Below are positions 38,760 through 48,186 of a DNA stretch of 64,000 bases, piece by piece. The notes below the pieces were generated by a model. It was not told where the DNA came from. It searched no databases and worked only from the letters and a program-made list of their open reading frames with translations. Numbering within the stretch: the stretch's first letter is position 1; every line of letters starts with the position of its first letter. Origin of the DNA: Algibacter amylolyticus (GTDB taxonomy: Bacteria; Bacteroidota; Bacteroidia; Flavobacteriales; Flavobacteriaceae); the NCBI RefSeq assembly GCF_014202225.1, contig NZ_JACHGE010000007.1:172292-236291 (forward strand). Reading direction: 5' to 3'. The position numbers and the translations under genes were made by a program.

Positions 38760-39632
38760 CTAAACGGTATCTATAAAGGTTTTTTCAGTTTTATTAAATA
38801 TAATTAATCCTAAAGAAAATATTAAAACAATGGCTATACCAACATAAAGAATTTTAAATATAGAGAAATCACCAATACCCAAAGTCATATACCTAAACAA
38901 CTCAATAATAATTGTCATAGGATTGTATTCTACTAACCATGAGTACTCCGGAACTTTTTCTTTAAAATAAGATAACGGATACATAACTGCAGAGCCATAC
39001 ATTAATAATTGCACACCAAAGCCTACTAAAAATGTAAGATCTCTATATTTAGTAGTCATTGAGGATATTATCATACCAATACCCAAGCCAAAAAAGCCCA
39101 TAAACAATATTAGTAAAGGTAAAAACACAATTACAAATTGAGGTGATGCATTCGACGCTTTTGTAGTAAAAAAAACAAAATATAAATAGAAACAAACAAA
39201 AACTAATAATTGAATTCCAAACTTTAAAAGATTAGAAAACACAACTGAAAGCGGTGTAATAACTCTTGGGAAATACACCTTGCCAAAAATGCCTTGGTTT
39301 GCTGTAAACGTATTGCTTGTACCTGTTAAACAGGTGCTAAAATAATTCCAAGAGGTTATTCCTGCTAGATTAAATAAAAATGGAGGGATACCATTACCCG
39401 TTGGTATTGCTGCCAAATTATTAAAAATAAGAGTAAATATAATTCCTGTAAATAGCGGCTGTATAAAATACCATAAAGGCCCTAAAATAGTTTGCTTATA
39501 CTGAGTAATAACATCACGTTTTACAAACAGAAACAGAAGGTCTCTATACCTCCAAATTTCACTAAAATTTAAATGAATTAATTTTTGTTTTGGAGAAATT
39601 GTATAAAGCCAATCATTATTTTTAGTACTCAA
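38760..39632 (-). CDS. wzm: Polysaccharide ABC exporter permease Wzm
   Basis: Membrane half of the exporter: 290 residues with six hydrophobic helices, the ABC-2 layout and WRYRDLLFLFVKRDVITQYK near residue 30, which is the conserved amphipathic start of Wzm/TagG proteins, with GPLWYFIQPL after it. The start codon is TTG at 39630-39632 on this strand; no ATG lies near. It pairs with wzt directly downstream and follows wzc after 41 bp. Confidence 0.9.
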   Translation of the reverse strand: MSTKNNDWLYTISPKQKLIHLNFSEIWRYRDLLFLFVKRDVITQYKQTILGPLWYFIQPLFTGIIFTLIFNNLAAIPTGNGIPPFLFNLAGITSWNYFSTCLTGTSNTFTANQGIFGKVYFPRVITPLSVVFSNLLKFGIQLLVFVCFYLYFVFFTTKASNASPQFVIVFLPLLILFMGFFGLGIGMIISSMTTKYRDLTFLVGFGVQLLMYGSAVMYPLSYFKEKVPEYSWLVEYNPMTIIIELFRYMTLGIGDFSIFKILYVGIAIVLIFSLGLIIFNKTEKTFIDTV

Positions 39633-39673
39633 TATATTGTTTTTTTAATTTAACACTTAAAATTTTTGTTCAA

Positions 39674-42133
39674 CTAACTGAAAAATGTTTTAATTCTGTT
39701 TATAATCGATTTTTTATTTGATTCATCTTCATTGTAGCCATTACCATAACTTCCATAACCGTAGCCATAACCGTAACCATAACCATAACCATAACCGTAT
39801 TTACCTTTTTGGTTATAACCGTTGTATACAAAACTTAAATTTTCGATTTCCCCTTTACTATATTTAGTATTAATTAAATTAAGCATACCTTTTTTAGTAT
39901 AATCTTGTCTTACTACATAGATAGTAGCATCAGCATAATCTGTTAGTTCTAAGGCATCAGCAACAAGTCCTATTGGAGGCGTATCTAAAACAATATAATC
40001 ATAAGTGTTTTTTAAATAATCCATCATCTCATCCATTTTATCATTCATCAGCAATTCTGATGGATTTGGAGGTATCGGACCAGAGGTAATTACATCTAAA
40101 TTAGGAACTTTAGTTTTTTGAATAACCTCGTCAAAACCCTTTTGTCCAATTAAATAATTAACGACACCTATATCGTTTTCAATTTCAAAATCGCCAAATA
40201 TTTTTGGTTTTCTTAAATCTAACCCTACTAAAACTGCTTTTTTACCACTCATAGCAAAAACGGTAGCAATATTAATGGAACAAAACGTTTTCCCCTCTCC
40301 ACTAACTGATGATGTTACCATAACCGTTTTAGAACCTTCTAAATTATTCTTTTTATAAAAATACTGTAAACTGGACCTTATTGACCGAAAACCTTCGGCA
40401 ATGGTAGATTTTGGTTTTAAATGAACTATCATATTATTTTCCAAATCATTTTTACCAACTACCCCTAATAACGGAATATTAGATAGCTTTTCTAGTACTT
40501 GAGGGTTGTGAAGTTTATTATCAAAAAACGTAAGTAAAAAAGCTAATAATAATGGGGGAAGAATTCCTCCTACAATAGCAAACAAATATCTTGAGCTTAA
40601 CTTTAAGTCAATAGGAGTTGCTCCCGTATCCTTTGCAGAATCAATAATAACAATATCTGATACACTTGCAGACTTAATAATATCAGCCTCTCCACGTTTA
40701 GCTAAAAAAGTATTATATGTTTTTTCACTTAACGTATATTGACGTTGTATATCAAATAACTTTTGTTGCGCCTTTGGAAGCTTTCTTATCTTTGCATCCT
40801 CAATAGCTATTTTATTATTTATAAGCTGTTGCTCTCTTATTAACTCATTACTAGCTGAATTAATATTTTCAAACAACACTAACTTAAGCCCTTCTATTTC
40901 CCTATTTAAATCTGAAAATATAGTAGCATCCTTTCTAACAGTTGATCCATATTTAGATTTTTGAACTGAAAGCGCATTTATTTTATTAATGTTAGAAACT
41001 ATATTCGCTTCATCTATTCCAGAGATTGATGGAGAAGGAACATCTGTAAATGAATTACTCGTTTTTAAATAAGTTTCTAAACTTTTATAGTAAGCTAGTT
41101 TTCTATTTAGGTCATCTTTATCTGTTTCTAACAAAGTTAATTTAGAGTTTATAGCAACACTTTCGTTAGTTAAATCAAATATTCTATTCTTCTGCTTGTA
41201 ATTATTTAAAGAGTCTGCATTTAAAGTTAATTGAGATTTCACCCTATCCAACTGGTTATCTATAAACTCTATAGTATTGGTAACAAATTGATTTTTTCTA
41301 TTTAATTGATCTTCACTTAAAACAGAAACTGTTTCATTTAAGTAATCCACAATTTTCTCTTTATTTACATCTACTATACTTAAATTAAGTGTAGGCGAAT
41401 TTCTTGGGTTATCAATTACTAATTTATTTCTATACTTAGCTACAACAGCGTCAAAATCAGAAAATTTTATAAAAAACTCATCATTGACATTAGGAGCACG
41501 GTCTTCCTCCAAATAAACTACACCATTTATATAGGGTAAACTAATAGTATCGCCTAAAGTAAATTGTTTAGTAAACTCCCCAATAGATACGTCTAGATTT
41601 GATCTTTTCTTACTACTAAAATTTTGAGTTCTTGCTATATTTGACTCAAAATTTACTGATAATTGAAATTTATTACTTTCAAGTATTGTTATTTTTATAG
41701 GATGATTTAATACTTGATTTGTATTGGGAGTTAAATTAATTCTTATTGGTGAAGATTTATAAATATCATCTTTCCTAAACCTAGATTGTTTTAAATAAGT
41801 AATATAAAATTCCAGATTATCCACTACTTTCTCATGGATAGAGCGTGATCTTAAAGAGGTCATTATAGTTTGGACTTTACCTGAAACACCACCCCAATTA
41901 AATGTTAAACTTGTTGTTGAAGTAAATAATGGATTAGACTCTTCTTCTATTGAGATCTGAGTACTTAACCTATAAGATTGTTGTTTACGTATATTTTGCT
42001 GATAAACGACAAAAACACCTACTCCTATAAATAACAAAAAGAGTTTCCAATAACTTAAAACCCTAATTAAAAATGCTTTAACATCAAATGAGGCTTGTGA
42101 TTGGGACTCAGCAATTTCGAATTCCTCTTCCAT
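39674..42133 (-). CDS. wzc: Wzc-type polysaccharide co-polymerase and tyrosine autokinase
   Basis: An 819-residue inner-membrane protein. The N-terminal Wzz-like domain is bounded by two hydrophobic helices (about 28-45 and 515-535) around a long coiled-coil periplasmic part. The C-terminal kinase has Walker A SGEGKT (611-616), Walker A' VGLDLRKP (near 637-644) and YIVLDTPP (713-720). The autophosphorylation tail is a run of eight Tyr-Gly pairs at 779-794 plus further tyrosines. It controls polymer length and export together with Wza, whose gene lies 18 bp upstream. Confidence 0.93.
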   Translation of the reverse strand: MEEEFEIAESQSQASFDVKAFLIRVLSYWKLFLLFIGVGVFVVYQQNIRKQQSYRLSTQISIEEESNPLFTSTTSLTFNWGGVSGKVQTIMTSLRSRSIHEKVVDNLEFYITYLKQSRFRKDDIYKSSPIRINLTPNTNQVLNHPIKITILESNKFQLSVNFESNIARTQNFSSKKRSNLDVSIGEFTKQFTLGDTISLPYINGVVYLEEDRAPNVNDEFFIKFSDFDAVVAKYRNKLVIDNPRNSPTLNLSIVDVNKEKIVDYLNETVSVLSEDQLNRKNQFVTNTIEFIDNQLDRVKSQLTLNADSLNNYKQKNRIFDLTNESVAINSKLTLLETDKDDLNRKLAYYKSLETYLKTSNSFTDVPSPSISGIDEANIVSNINKINALSVQKSKYGSTVRKDATIFSDLNREIEGLKLVLFENINSASNELIREQQLINNKIAIEDAKIRKLPKAQQKLFDIQRQYTLSEKTYNTFLAKRGEADIIKSASVSDIVIIDSAKDTGATPIDLKLSSRYLFAIVGGILPPLLLAFLLTFFDNKLHNPQVLEKLSNIPLLGVVGKNDLENNMIVHLKPKSTIAEGFRSIRSSLQYFYKKNNLEGSKTVMVTSSVSGEGKTFCSINIATVFAMSGKKAVLVGLDLRKPKIFGDFEIENDIGVVNYLIGQKGFDEVIQKTKVPNLDVITSGPIPPNPSELLMNDKMDEMMDYLKNTYDYIVLDTPPIGLVADALELTDYADATIYVVRQDYTKKGMLNLINTKYSKGEIENLSFVYNGYNQKGKYGYGYGYGYGYGYGYGSYGNGYNEDESNKKSIINRIKTFFS
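39752..39799 (-). repeat. Hexanucleotide tandem repeat encoding the Tyr-Gly tail of Wzc
   Basis: Eight in-frame copies of a TAYGGN hexamer, read on the minus strand, encode eight Tyr-Gly pairs. Copies differ at third positions, so the array is not perfect at DNA level, but it is still a minisatellite that could gain or lose units without a frameshift and so change the number of phosphorylatable tyrosines. Confidence 0.85.
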
Positions 42134-42151
42134 AGTTTAGTCTAAATAAGT

Positions 42152-42943
42152 TTATAGATTTCGGGTTAAGAAATACGTTGAGACGAGTACTGATAAAATT
42201 GAAGCAATAGTGGTTATATTTTGTATTGCTGTTTGACCCGCACCTAGAGCTTTTCTTTTTAATGGTTTAATCATAATCATATCATTGGGCTGTATATAAT
42301 AATACGGAGACTGCATTGCCTTTATATCTGTTAAATCAATATGATGAATTTTTTGTCCACCAGGATACTGCCGTACTATTAATATATCTGTCCTATCAGC
42401 TGTGTCAGGTAAGTCTCCTGCATTAGCCAAGGCCTCAATAATATTAACTTTATCTTGAAGAAGTGTATAAACACCACCTCCGCCTTCGCCAGTAACAGTA
42501 TATCTCAAACCTGCTAAATTTACTGTTACAAATAACTCAGCATCCTCTTTAAAATATTGTTTTAATAGCTCACTTTTAACTTTATCTTCAATTTCCTCAA
42601 TGGTGAAACCTAATACATTAATTTCTCCTAAAATAGGAAACTCAATATTACCATGCATATCTATGGTAAAGCCATTAAAATATAAAGATGCCTGACTTTG
42701 TCCAGAAGCTAAATCATCCCCAACAGGATTAAATATACCTACAAGTTCTGGGTCCAAAGCTTTAACAATTATACTTAGAATATCACTAACCTGAACCCTA
42801 TAAGGCTTAGGTATTTCAGTAAGAACTAGGTCTGTACTGCCAGTTCCATCTTTATCTTGTAAATAAACAACATCTTTATTGGAGATACACGACGTGCACA
42901 AGAGACTAAAAACCAACAAAGTAATAACGAAATAGGGCTTCAT
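42152..42943 (-). CDS. wza: Polysaccharide export outer-membrane lipoprotein Wza
   Basis: First gene of the surface-polysaccharide operon. A lipoprotein signal ends at LLCTSC (about residue 19). The Poly_export domain follows (IPKPYRVQVSDILSIIVKAL), then SLBB-type segments and a hydrophobic C-terminal helix (about 240-260) as in Wza, which forms the outer-membrane pore. I use the ATG at 42943 (MKPYFVITLL), not the longer start at 42967, since the latter coincides with a -7 promoter element. Length 263 residues is normal for Bacteroidota. Confidence 0.92.
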   Translation of the reverse strand: MKPYFVITLLVFSLLCTSCISNKDVVYLQDKDGTGSTDLVLTEIPKPYRVQVSDILSIIVKALDPELVGIFNPVGDDLASGQSQASLYFNGFTIDMHGNIEFPILGEINVLGFTIEEIEDKVKSELLKQYFKEDAELFVTVNLAGLRYTVTGEGGGGVYTLLQDKVNIIEALANAGDLPDTADRTDILIVRQYPGGQKIHHIDLTDIKAMQSPYYYIQPNDMIMIKPLKRKALGAGQTAIQNITTIASILSVLVSTYFLTRNL

Positions 42944-42964
42944 ATTTAGCAAATTGATATAACG

Positions 42965-42972
42965 CAAATATA
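42965..42972 (-). promoter_or_regulatory. -7 promoter element of the polysaccharide operon
   Basis: On the minus strand this reads TATATTTG, an exact TAnnTTTG. It lies 21 bp before the wza ATG. No gene start on this strand has a comparable site between here and 25859, so this may drive much of the 35-kb unit. A matching -33 TTTG is not obvious. Confidence 0.55.
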
Positions 42973-43050
42973 ACTTTTAGCTTTGAAGAATAAAACTTAT
43001 AACGGATTTTTTGGTTTTTTATCCGTTCTTTGCAAAAAAAACAACAGCAC

Positions 43051-44919
43051 TTGAATTATCTAACAGTTGAAAACATATCGAAGTCCTACGGCGAACATAC
43101 CCTTTTTGAAAACATTTCATTTAGCGTTCATAAGGACCAAAAAATAGCATTTGTAGCAAAAAACGGAACGGGTAAAACATCTATTCTAAATATTCTATCG
43201 GGCGATGATTCAGCAGATTCTGGAGACGTTATTTTTAGAAAAGACATTAAAGTTTCTTTCTTATCTCAAGATCCTAAATTTGACGATGCTTTAACTGTTG
43301 AAGAAACTATTTTCGCTAGCGATAATCCTATTTTAAAAATTATTTCTAATTATGAAAAAGCACTTCTAAATCCAGAAGACACAGATCTATATCAAACTGC
43401 TTTTGATGCTATGGAGCGTCATCAAGCTTGGGATTTTGAAACGCTGTACAAACAAATTCTTTTTAAGTTAAAATTAGATGATTTAAATCAAAAAGTTAGT
43501 GTGCTTTCCGGCGGACAAAAAAAACGTTTAGCTTTAGCCAATGCTTTAATTAACAAACCCGATTTACTAATTTTAGATGAGCCTACAAACCATTTAGATT
43601 TAGAAATGATTGAGTGGCTTGAAGCCTTTTTTGCTAAGGAAAACATCACCTTATTTATGGTAACTCACGATCGTTATTTTTTAGAGCGGGTATGTAATGA
43701 AATCATAGAGTTAGATGAAGGTGAATTATATAGTTACAAAGGTAATTACTCTTATTATTTAGAAAAAAGAGAGGCTAGAATAGAACGTGAATCGGTTGAA
43801 ACGGGAAAAGCAAAACAGCTTTTTAAAAAGGAACTCACCTGGATGCGTCGTCAGCCTAAAGCTCGAACCACAAAATCGAAGTCTAGAATTGATGATTTTG
43901 CCGATATTAAACACCGTGCTTATCAGCGAAGAAACGACCACGAAGTGCAGTTAGAATTGAACATGGAACGCCTAGGTAGTAAAATTCTAGAATTCCATAA
44001 AGTATCCAAAGCATTTAAAGATAAGACTATCCTTGATGCCTTCGAGTATACCTTTAAAAAAGGAGAACGCGTTGGCATTATTGGTAAAAATGGCACTGGA
44101 AAAACAACTTTCTTAAACATTTTAACACAAACTGCGCAACCAGATTCTGGTAAAGTTGTTAAGGGTGATACCGTTAAATTTGGCTATTACACGCAAAGCG
44201 GAATAAATATAAAACTAGAGCAAAAGGTAATCGATGTTATTCGTGAATTCGGAGATCATATTCCATTAAAAAAAGGTAAAACAATTAGCGCTCAGCAATT
44301 ATTAGAACGCTTTTTATTTAGCCGAAAAAAACAATACGATTATGTTGAAAAATTAAGTGGTGGCGAACGTAAACGTTTGTATTTGTGCACTATTTTAATA
44401 CAAAACCCTAATTTTTTAATTCTAGATGAGCCTACAAACGATTTGGATATTGTAACGCTTAACGTTTTAGAAAGTTTCCTTTTAGATTTCCCGGGTTGTA
44501 TTATTGTTGTAACACACGATAGGTATTTTATGGATAAGGTTATTGATCACCTTTTTGTATTTAGAGGCGAAGGTGTTATTGAAGATTTCCCAGGAAACTA
44601 TTCGGACTATAGAGTTTATGAAGACAGCCAACCTGTAATTTCAAATACAGGAACCGACGAAGATAAAAAGGATAACAAATCATGGAAACAAAACGAAGCT
44701 TCAAAATTATCTTTTAACGAGGAAAAGGAATTAAGAAACATTGAAAGTAAATTGAATGCTTTGGCTTTTGATAAAAAAGAATTAGAAGCCAAGTTCCATA
44801 ACCCAGATTTATCTCAAGACGATATTAATGAACTATCAGATAAGCTTCAGAAAATTATTGATACCATTGAAGCAAAGGAAGAGCGTTGGTTCGAATTATC
44901 TTCAAAATTAGAAGGATAA
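43051..44919 (+). CDS. ABC-F family ATP-binding protein
   Basis: Soluble protein with two ABC domains and no membrane part; ABC-F proteins act on the ribosome, either as translation factors or as antibiotic protection proteins. Walker A motifs are KNGTGKT in both halves, signatures are LSGGQKKR and LSGGERKR, and both have LILDEPTNHLD-type Walker B (LILDEPTNDLD in the second). An inter-domain linker with many basic residues and a C-terminal coiled coil (about 560-620) are present. I start at TTG 43051 (NYLTVENISKSYGE) because the upstream TTG at 43030 overlaps a -7-like TTCTTTG. It is divergent from wza. Confidence 0.88.
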   Translation: MNYLTVENISKSYGEHTLFENISFSVHKDQKIAFVAKNGTGKTSILNILSGDDSADSGDVIFRKDIKVSFLSQDPKFDDALTVEETIFASDNPILKIISNYEKALLNPEDTDLYQTAFDAMERHQAWDFETLYKQILFKLKLDDLNQKVSVLSGGQKKRLALANALINKPDLLILDEPTNHLDLEMIEWLEAFFAKENITLFMVTHDRYFLERVCNEIIELDEGELYSYKGNYSYYLEKREARIERESVETGKAKQLFKKELTWMRRQPKARTTKSKSRIDDFADIKHRAYQRRNDHEVQLELNMERLGSKILEFHKVSKAFKDKTILDAFEYTFKKGERVGIIGKNGTGKTTFLNILTQTAQPDSGKVVKGDTVKFGYYTQSGINIKLEQKVIDVIREFGDHIPLKKGKTISAQQLLERFLFSRKKQYDYVEKLSGGERKRLYLCTILIQNPNFLILDEPTNDLDIVTLNVLESFLLDFPGCIIVVTHDRYFMDKVIDHLFVFRGEGVIEDFPGNYSDYRVYEDSQPVISNTGTDEDKKDNKSWKQNEASKLSFNEEKELRNIESKLNALAFDKKELEAKFHNPDLSQDDINELSDKLQKIIDTIEAKEERWFELSSKLEG

Positions 44920-44932
44920 AAATAAACACGGC

Positions 44933-45703
44933 TTGTACCAAGTTATTCAATACATAAAATTTCTGCTAATTTCCACCAATCAACATGGTGTGCATTCCCC
45001 TTTTATTTATAATTTAGTAACAACATGTTTTTACGATACTTCCAAGCATAACAGCTACAACCTTATTAGTAATTATAAAGCTTCACTTTTAAAAAATAAA
45101 ACTAAAATTAAGGTAACAGATTTAGGCGCTGGTTCTCAAAAAATGAAAACCCAAGAGCGTGATGTTGCCAATATTGCTAAAAATGCGGGTACAACTAACA
45201 AACGTGCTAAGTTAATTTACAGAATTACTAATTATTTTAAACCGCAAAATATATTAGAGTTAGGTACTTCCTTGGGTATTGCAACACATGCTATGCACTT
45301 AGGAAACCCGAAAGCAAATATTACCTCTGTTGAAGGTTGTCCGGAAACCGCGTTGTTTTCAAAACAACAATTAAACAAATTTAAAGCCGAAAATATAGCT
45401 TTGGTAAATGGCAATTTTAATACTGAAATTGAAAAATTAAATTCTAAACAATACGATCTCATTTTTTTTGATGGAAACCATCAAAAGGAAGCGACATTGA
45501 AATATTTTGAAGCTTTACTAGAATCAACAACTAACGATTCGGTTTTTATTTTTGATGATATTTATTGGTCTGAAGGTATGACTGAAGCTTGGGGAATTAT
45601 AAAAAACCACCCTAGAGTAACCGTCACTATTGACACCTTTTTTTGGGGCTTTGTTTTTTTTAGAAAAGAGCAAGTAAAAGAACATTTTACAATTCGCATA
45701 TAA
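44933..45703 (+). CDS. Class I SAM-dependent methyltransferase
   Basis: A 256-residue soluble protein with a Rossmann methyltransferase core: ILELGTSLGIATHAM is motif I (SAM binding), ITSVEG motif II, and DLIFFDGNHQKEAT resembles the metal-binding DxN/H segment of O-methyltransferases. The N-terminus NQHGVHSPFIYNLVTTCFYD is a conserved opening in Bacteroidota members. It starts with TTG, 13 bp after the ABC-F stop, so it is likely co-transcribed. Substrate unknown. Confidence 0.85.
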   Translation: MYQVIQYIKFLLISTNQHGVHSPFIYNLVTTCFYDTSKHNSYNLISNYKASLLKNKTKIKVTDLGAGSQKMKTQERDVANIAKNAGTTNKRAKLIYRITNYFKPQNILELGTSLGIATHAMHLGNPKANITSVEGCPETALFSKQQLNKFKAENIALVNGNFNTEIEKLNSKQYDLIFFDGNHQKEATLKYFEALLESTTNDSVFIFDDIYWSEGMTEAWGIIKNHPRVTVTIDTFFWGFVFFRKEQVKEHFTIRI

Positions 45704-45713
45704 CTGAAAGTAT

Positions 45714-45746
45714 AAAAAAACTCAACCTGCAGTAGGTTGAGTTTTT
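45714..45746. terminator. Bidirectional rho-independent terminator
   Basis: Stem CTCAACCT / AGGTTGAG with loop GCAGT, flanked by A-run on the left and T-run on the right, so it can end both the methyltransferase transcript and the convergent OmpA transcript. Confidence 0.88.
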
Positions 45747-45768
45747 AATATAATTTCAAATACGTTTA

Positions 45769-47859
45769 CTATTGTACTAACTTAATCTCCACTCTCCTAT
45801 TCTGCAAACGTCCTGCTTTATACATATTTGTAGCAACTGGTCTTTTTTCGCCATAACCGATAGCAGATAATCGTGTTGGATCGATACCATGTTCTATTAA
45901 ATAATTTTTTACTGCATAAGCTCGAGTTTCCGATAACCTTTGGTTTAACTCATAACTTCCAATACTATCGGTATGACCTTCAATTACAAACTTCGAGTTA
46001 GGATATTCATTTAAAACCGCTATAATATCAGCTAAAACCATACTGGATTCAGGTTTAAGTGACGATTTTCCGTAATTAAAAAATATAACCTTAGCGTAAT
46101 TATTTAAAGTATTCTGTAGTCTTTCAATTACCGCTTCAGGACAACCATTGTTAGCCACAGATCCCGCTTCGTAAATACAATCGTCATCTTTATCAAAAAC
46201 GCCATCGCCATCGGTATCCTTAAAAGGGCAACCATTATTTTCTTGATTTCCTGCTAGTTCCGGGCATTCATCAACATTATCTAAAATACCATCTTTGTCC
46301 TTATCGCACCAAGGACAACCTTTATTTTCTTCGGGGCCAACTTCATCGGGACAAGCATCTTCCTCATCTACAATACCATCGTTATCTTGGTCTTTAATTG
46401 GGCAGCCATTATTTGAAACCGGACCAAATTCTTTAGGACAATAATCTAATTTATCGTAAATCCCATCGCCATCTTTATCGCTAGGACCGTTTTGATATAC
46501 AGGCACCTTTACACCGGCATAAATATCTGCTTGCCTATTATTATCGCTACCAAATGCCGATAAAATTGATCCTGACCCAACATAAACCGGACCTGCTCTA
46601 AAACCATAACCAACTCTAAACCCATTATTTTCAATTACTGTTAGTGGCACATAAAAACTAAACCATTTACTTTCGTAGCGTGGTGTAAAAGACACCAAGT
46701 TGGCTACCCTATTTGCAGTTATTCTGTTTTTAGAAATTAATGAATAATCGGTATTTAAATTTAAGTATATGGTATTACTAAGGCTCCAATCTACGTTTAG
46801 GTGCAACGCTGTTGGCAAATCTATTTTATAACCCGTTTCTGTATTGGCACGAATGTAATATGAGTTTAAAAAACTCCCGAGGTCTTCTGCTGTATCTTCG
46901 TAATCGTCTTGATTTAAGTCATCGAAATTAACATTAAAAGTTTCGTTAACAGCATCTTTGTAATCTACAAAACCAATATCTGTTACAGAGACCCCAACTT
47001 TTAATTTATACTTGTTTTTGTGTTTAAAATTATACGGACTATAACCTGATGTTTTATAGTCTTTATAGCGTGGTCTCAACTCATAAACAAAACCAACATC
47101 TACCCCAACACCATTAGCATTGTCTGGCAATTTAATGTCGTAATCATCATTATCAAATTCGTTACTACGTGCATAAGTTAAATCTCCGCTAGTAGTTATA
47201 CTTCCTGTGGTTTCTCCACCAAAAAAAGCAGTTCCATCGGCATCGTAATCCACATAAATATCGGTTCCGGTTACAAAAGCACTACCTAAACCTTGTAAAT
47301 ATTTTAACGAAACACCACCTTTTAAAAAATGCTTGTTTTTGTTTAATAAGGTTCTAGCATAAGTAATTCCTACTTCTCCCCAAGAGTGCCCTAAAACGTT
47401 TAATTGCGCTTCATTTAAAATAAAATCTCTGGTGGAGTCATCGTCTATTGCTGCAATAGAAGCGTCGTCAAAATCATTGGCATTAACAAAAGCTCTCGCT
47501 CTTGTAAAAACAGCTATCGAACTGTTTTTACTTAAATTAAACATAAAAGAAGGTCCTAAAACATCGGTGTTGATTAGAGCACTATTAGCGCCATTTGAGT
47601 TTATTTTTGCTGCCATATCGAAGCTATAGCCGTCTCTTGAAGCATCCCAAACATTAATGCCATAATAATCGTTACCACCAAAAACACTTGCACCTCCAAG
47701 GTTTATATCGGTTTTAAATCTAGAATCGGTAATATTTGCAGGATTAGATATAAGGCTATGTACGCCGCTGTAATTATCGGTTAAAAACCCTAAATAGGAT
47801 TGCGCATCCATAATTAAAGTCCCCATTGTAAACACCAATAAAACGCTAATTTTTTTCAT
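45769..47859 (-). CDS. OmpA-family protein with DUF5723-like barrel and thrombospondin type-3 repeats
   Basis: An outer-membrane protein of about 696 residues. A signal peptide (MKKISVLLVFTMGTLIMDA) leads to a barrel-like domain of about 430 residues with SNPANITDSRFKTDINLGG. Four or five calcium-binding DxDxDG repeats with cysteines (for example DKDGDGIYDKLDYCP) follow at about 465-580, and a C-terminal OmpA domain with EGHTDSIGSYELNQRLSE and NRRVEIKLV binds peptidoglycan. I use ATG 47859; TTG 47886 lies within the promoter -7. ATG 47868 is also possible. Confidence 0.9.
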   Translation of the reverse strand: MKKISVLLVFTMGTLIMDAQSYLGFLTDNYSGVHSLISNPANITDSRFKTDINLGGASVFGGNDYYGINVWDASRDGYSFDMAAKINSNGANSALINTDVLGPSFMFNLSKNSSIAVFTRARAFVNANDFDDASIAAIDDDSTRDFILNEAQLNVLGHSWGEVGITYARTLLNKNKHFLKGGVSLKYLQGLGSAFVTGTDIYVDYDADGTAFFGGETTGSITTSGDLTYARSNEFDNDDYDIKLPDNANGVGVDVGFVYELRPRYKDYKTSGYSPYNFKHKNKYKLKVGVSVTDIGFVDYKDAVNETFNVNFDDLNQDDYEDTAEDLGSFLNSYYIRANTETGYKIDLPTALHLNVDWSLSNTIYLNLNTDYSLISKNRITANRVANLVSFTPRYESKWFSFYVPLTVIENNGFRVGYGFRAGPVYVGSGSILSAFGSDNNRQADIYAGVKVPVYQNGPSDKDGDGIYDKLDYCPKEFGPVSNNGCPIKDQDNDGIVDEEDACPDEVGPEENKGCPWCDKDKDGILDNVDECPELAGNQENNGCPFKDTDGDGVFDKDDDCIYEAGSVANNGCPEAVIERLQNTLNNYAKVIFFNYGKSSLKPESSMVLADIIAVLNEYPNSKFVIEGHTDSIGSYELNQRLSETRAYAVKNYLIEHGIDPTRLSAIGYGEKRPVATNMYKAGRLQNRRVEIKLVQ

Positions 47860-47883
47860 TCCCCCCATTTTATAATATAGCAG

Positions 47884-47891
47884 CAAAAATA
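47884..47891 (-). promoter_or_regulatory. -7 promoter element for the OmpA-family gene
   Basis: On the minus strand TATTTTTG, an exact TAnnTTTG, 24 bp before the preferred ATG. The leader is therefore short. No clear -33 box seen. Confidence 0.55.
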
Positions 47892-48068
47892 AGAGTTTTC
47901 TTGTTTAAACATCTTAATTGTTAGCATTTTATCTTTTTTTTACAAGGTCTTTAATTTTAGGTCCTACATTAAGTTTTAGGCATTATTTAAATATTAAATA
48001 ATCGTGATTTTTATAAAAACAAATTACTTGTGGTATGTGTAGCTTGTAATTAAATAGAATACCTTTTT

Positions 48069-48100
48069 TTTGACTATTCGCTTTTTAACTTTTACCTTTA
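48069..48100 (+). promoter_or_regulatory. Candidate promoter for the adenosyltransferase gene
   Basis: TTTG at 48069-48072 and TACCTTTA at 48093-48100, 20 bp apart, approximate the Bacteroidota -33/-7 pair. The resulting leader would be about 80 nt and holds an 18-codon ORF (48105-48161). The rest of the 327-bp gap 47860-48186 shows nothing else I can support; no cobalamin riboswitch core was recognised. Confidence 0.4.
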
Positions 48101-48104
48101 TAAC

Positions 48105-48161
48105 ATGAAATTAGAAAACAGAATTTATATCGTTAAAAAGGAATTAACGAAAAACATCTGA
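48105..48161 (+). other. Possible short upstream ORF (18 codons)
   Basis: ATG at 48105 to TGA at 48161 encodes a basic 18-residue peptide between the candidate promoter and the adenosyltransferase gene. It could be a leader peptide, but chance is a good explanation in AT-rich DNA. Confidence 0.15.
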
Positions 48162-48186
48162 CCTCTAAAACAACAAAAAATATCAG

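Noticed and set aside
42944..42967. Longer wza start at 42967
   Set aside because: It overlaps the TATATTTG promoter element; the lipoprotein signal fits the ATG at 42943.
43759..44120. Minus-strand ORFs inside the ABC-F gene
   Set aside because: They overlap a coding region with intact ABC motifs and are antisense frames only.
47860..47886. TTG start of the OmpA-family gene at 47886
   Set aside because: The TTG is part of the TATTTTTG -7 element; the signal peptide begins at 47859.
47887..48186. Cobalamin riboswitch before the adenosyltransferase gene
   Set aside because: No B12-box-like core could be seen; only a possible promoter and a short ORF.
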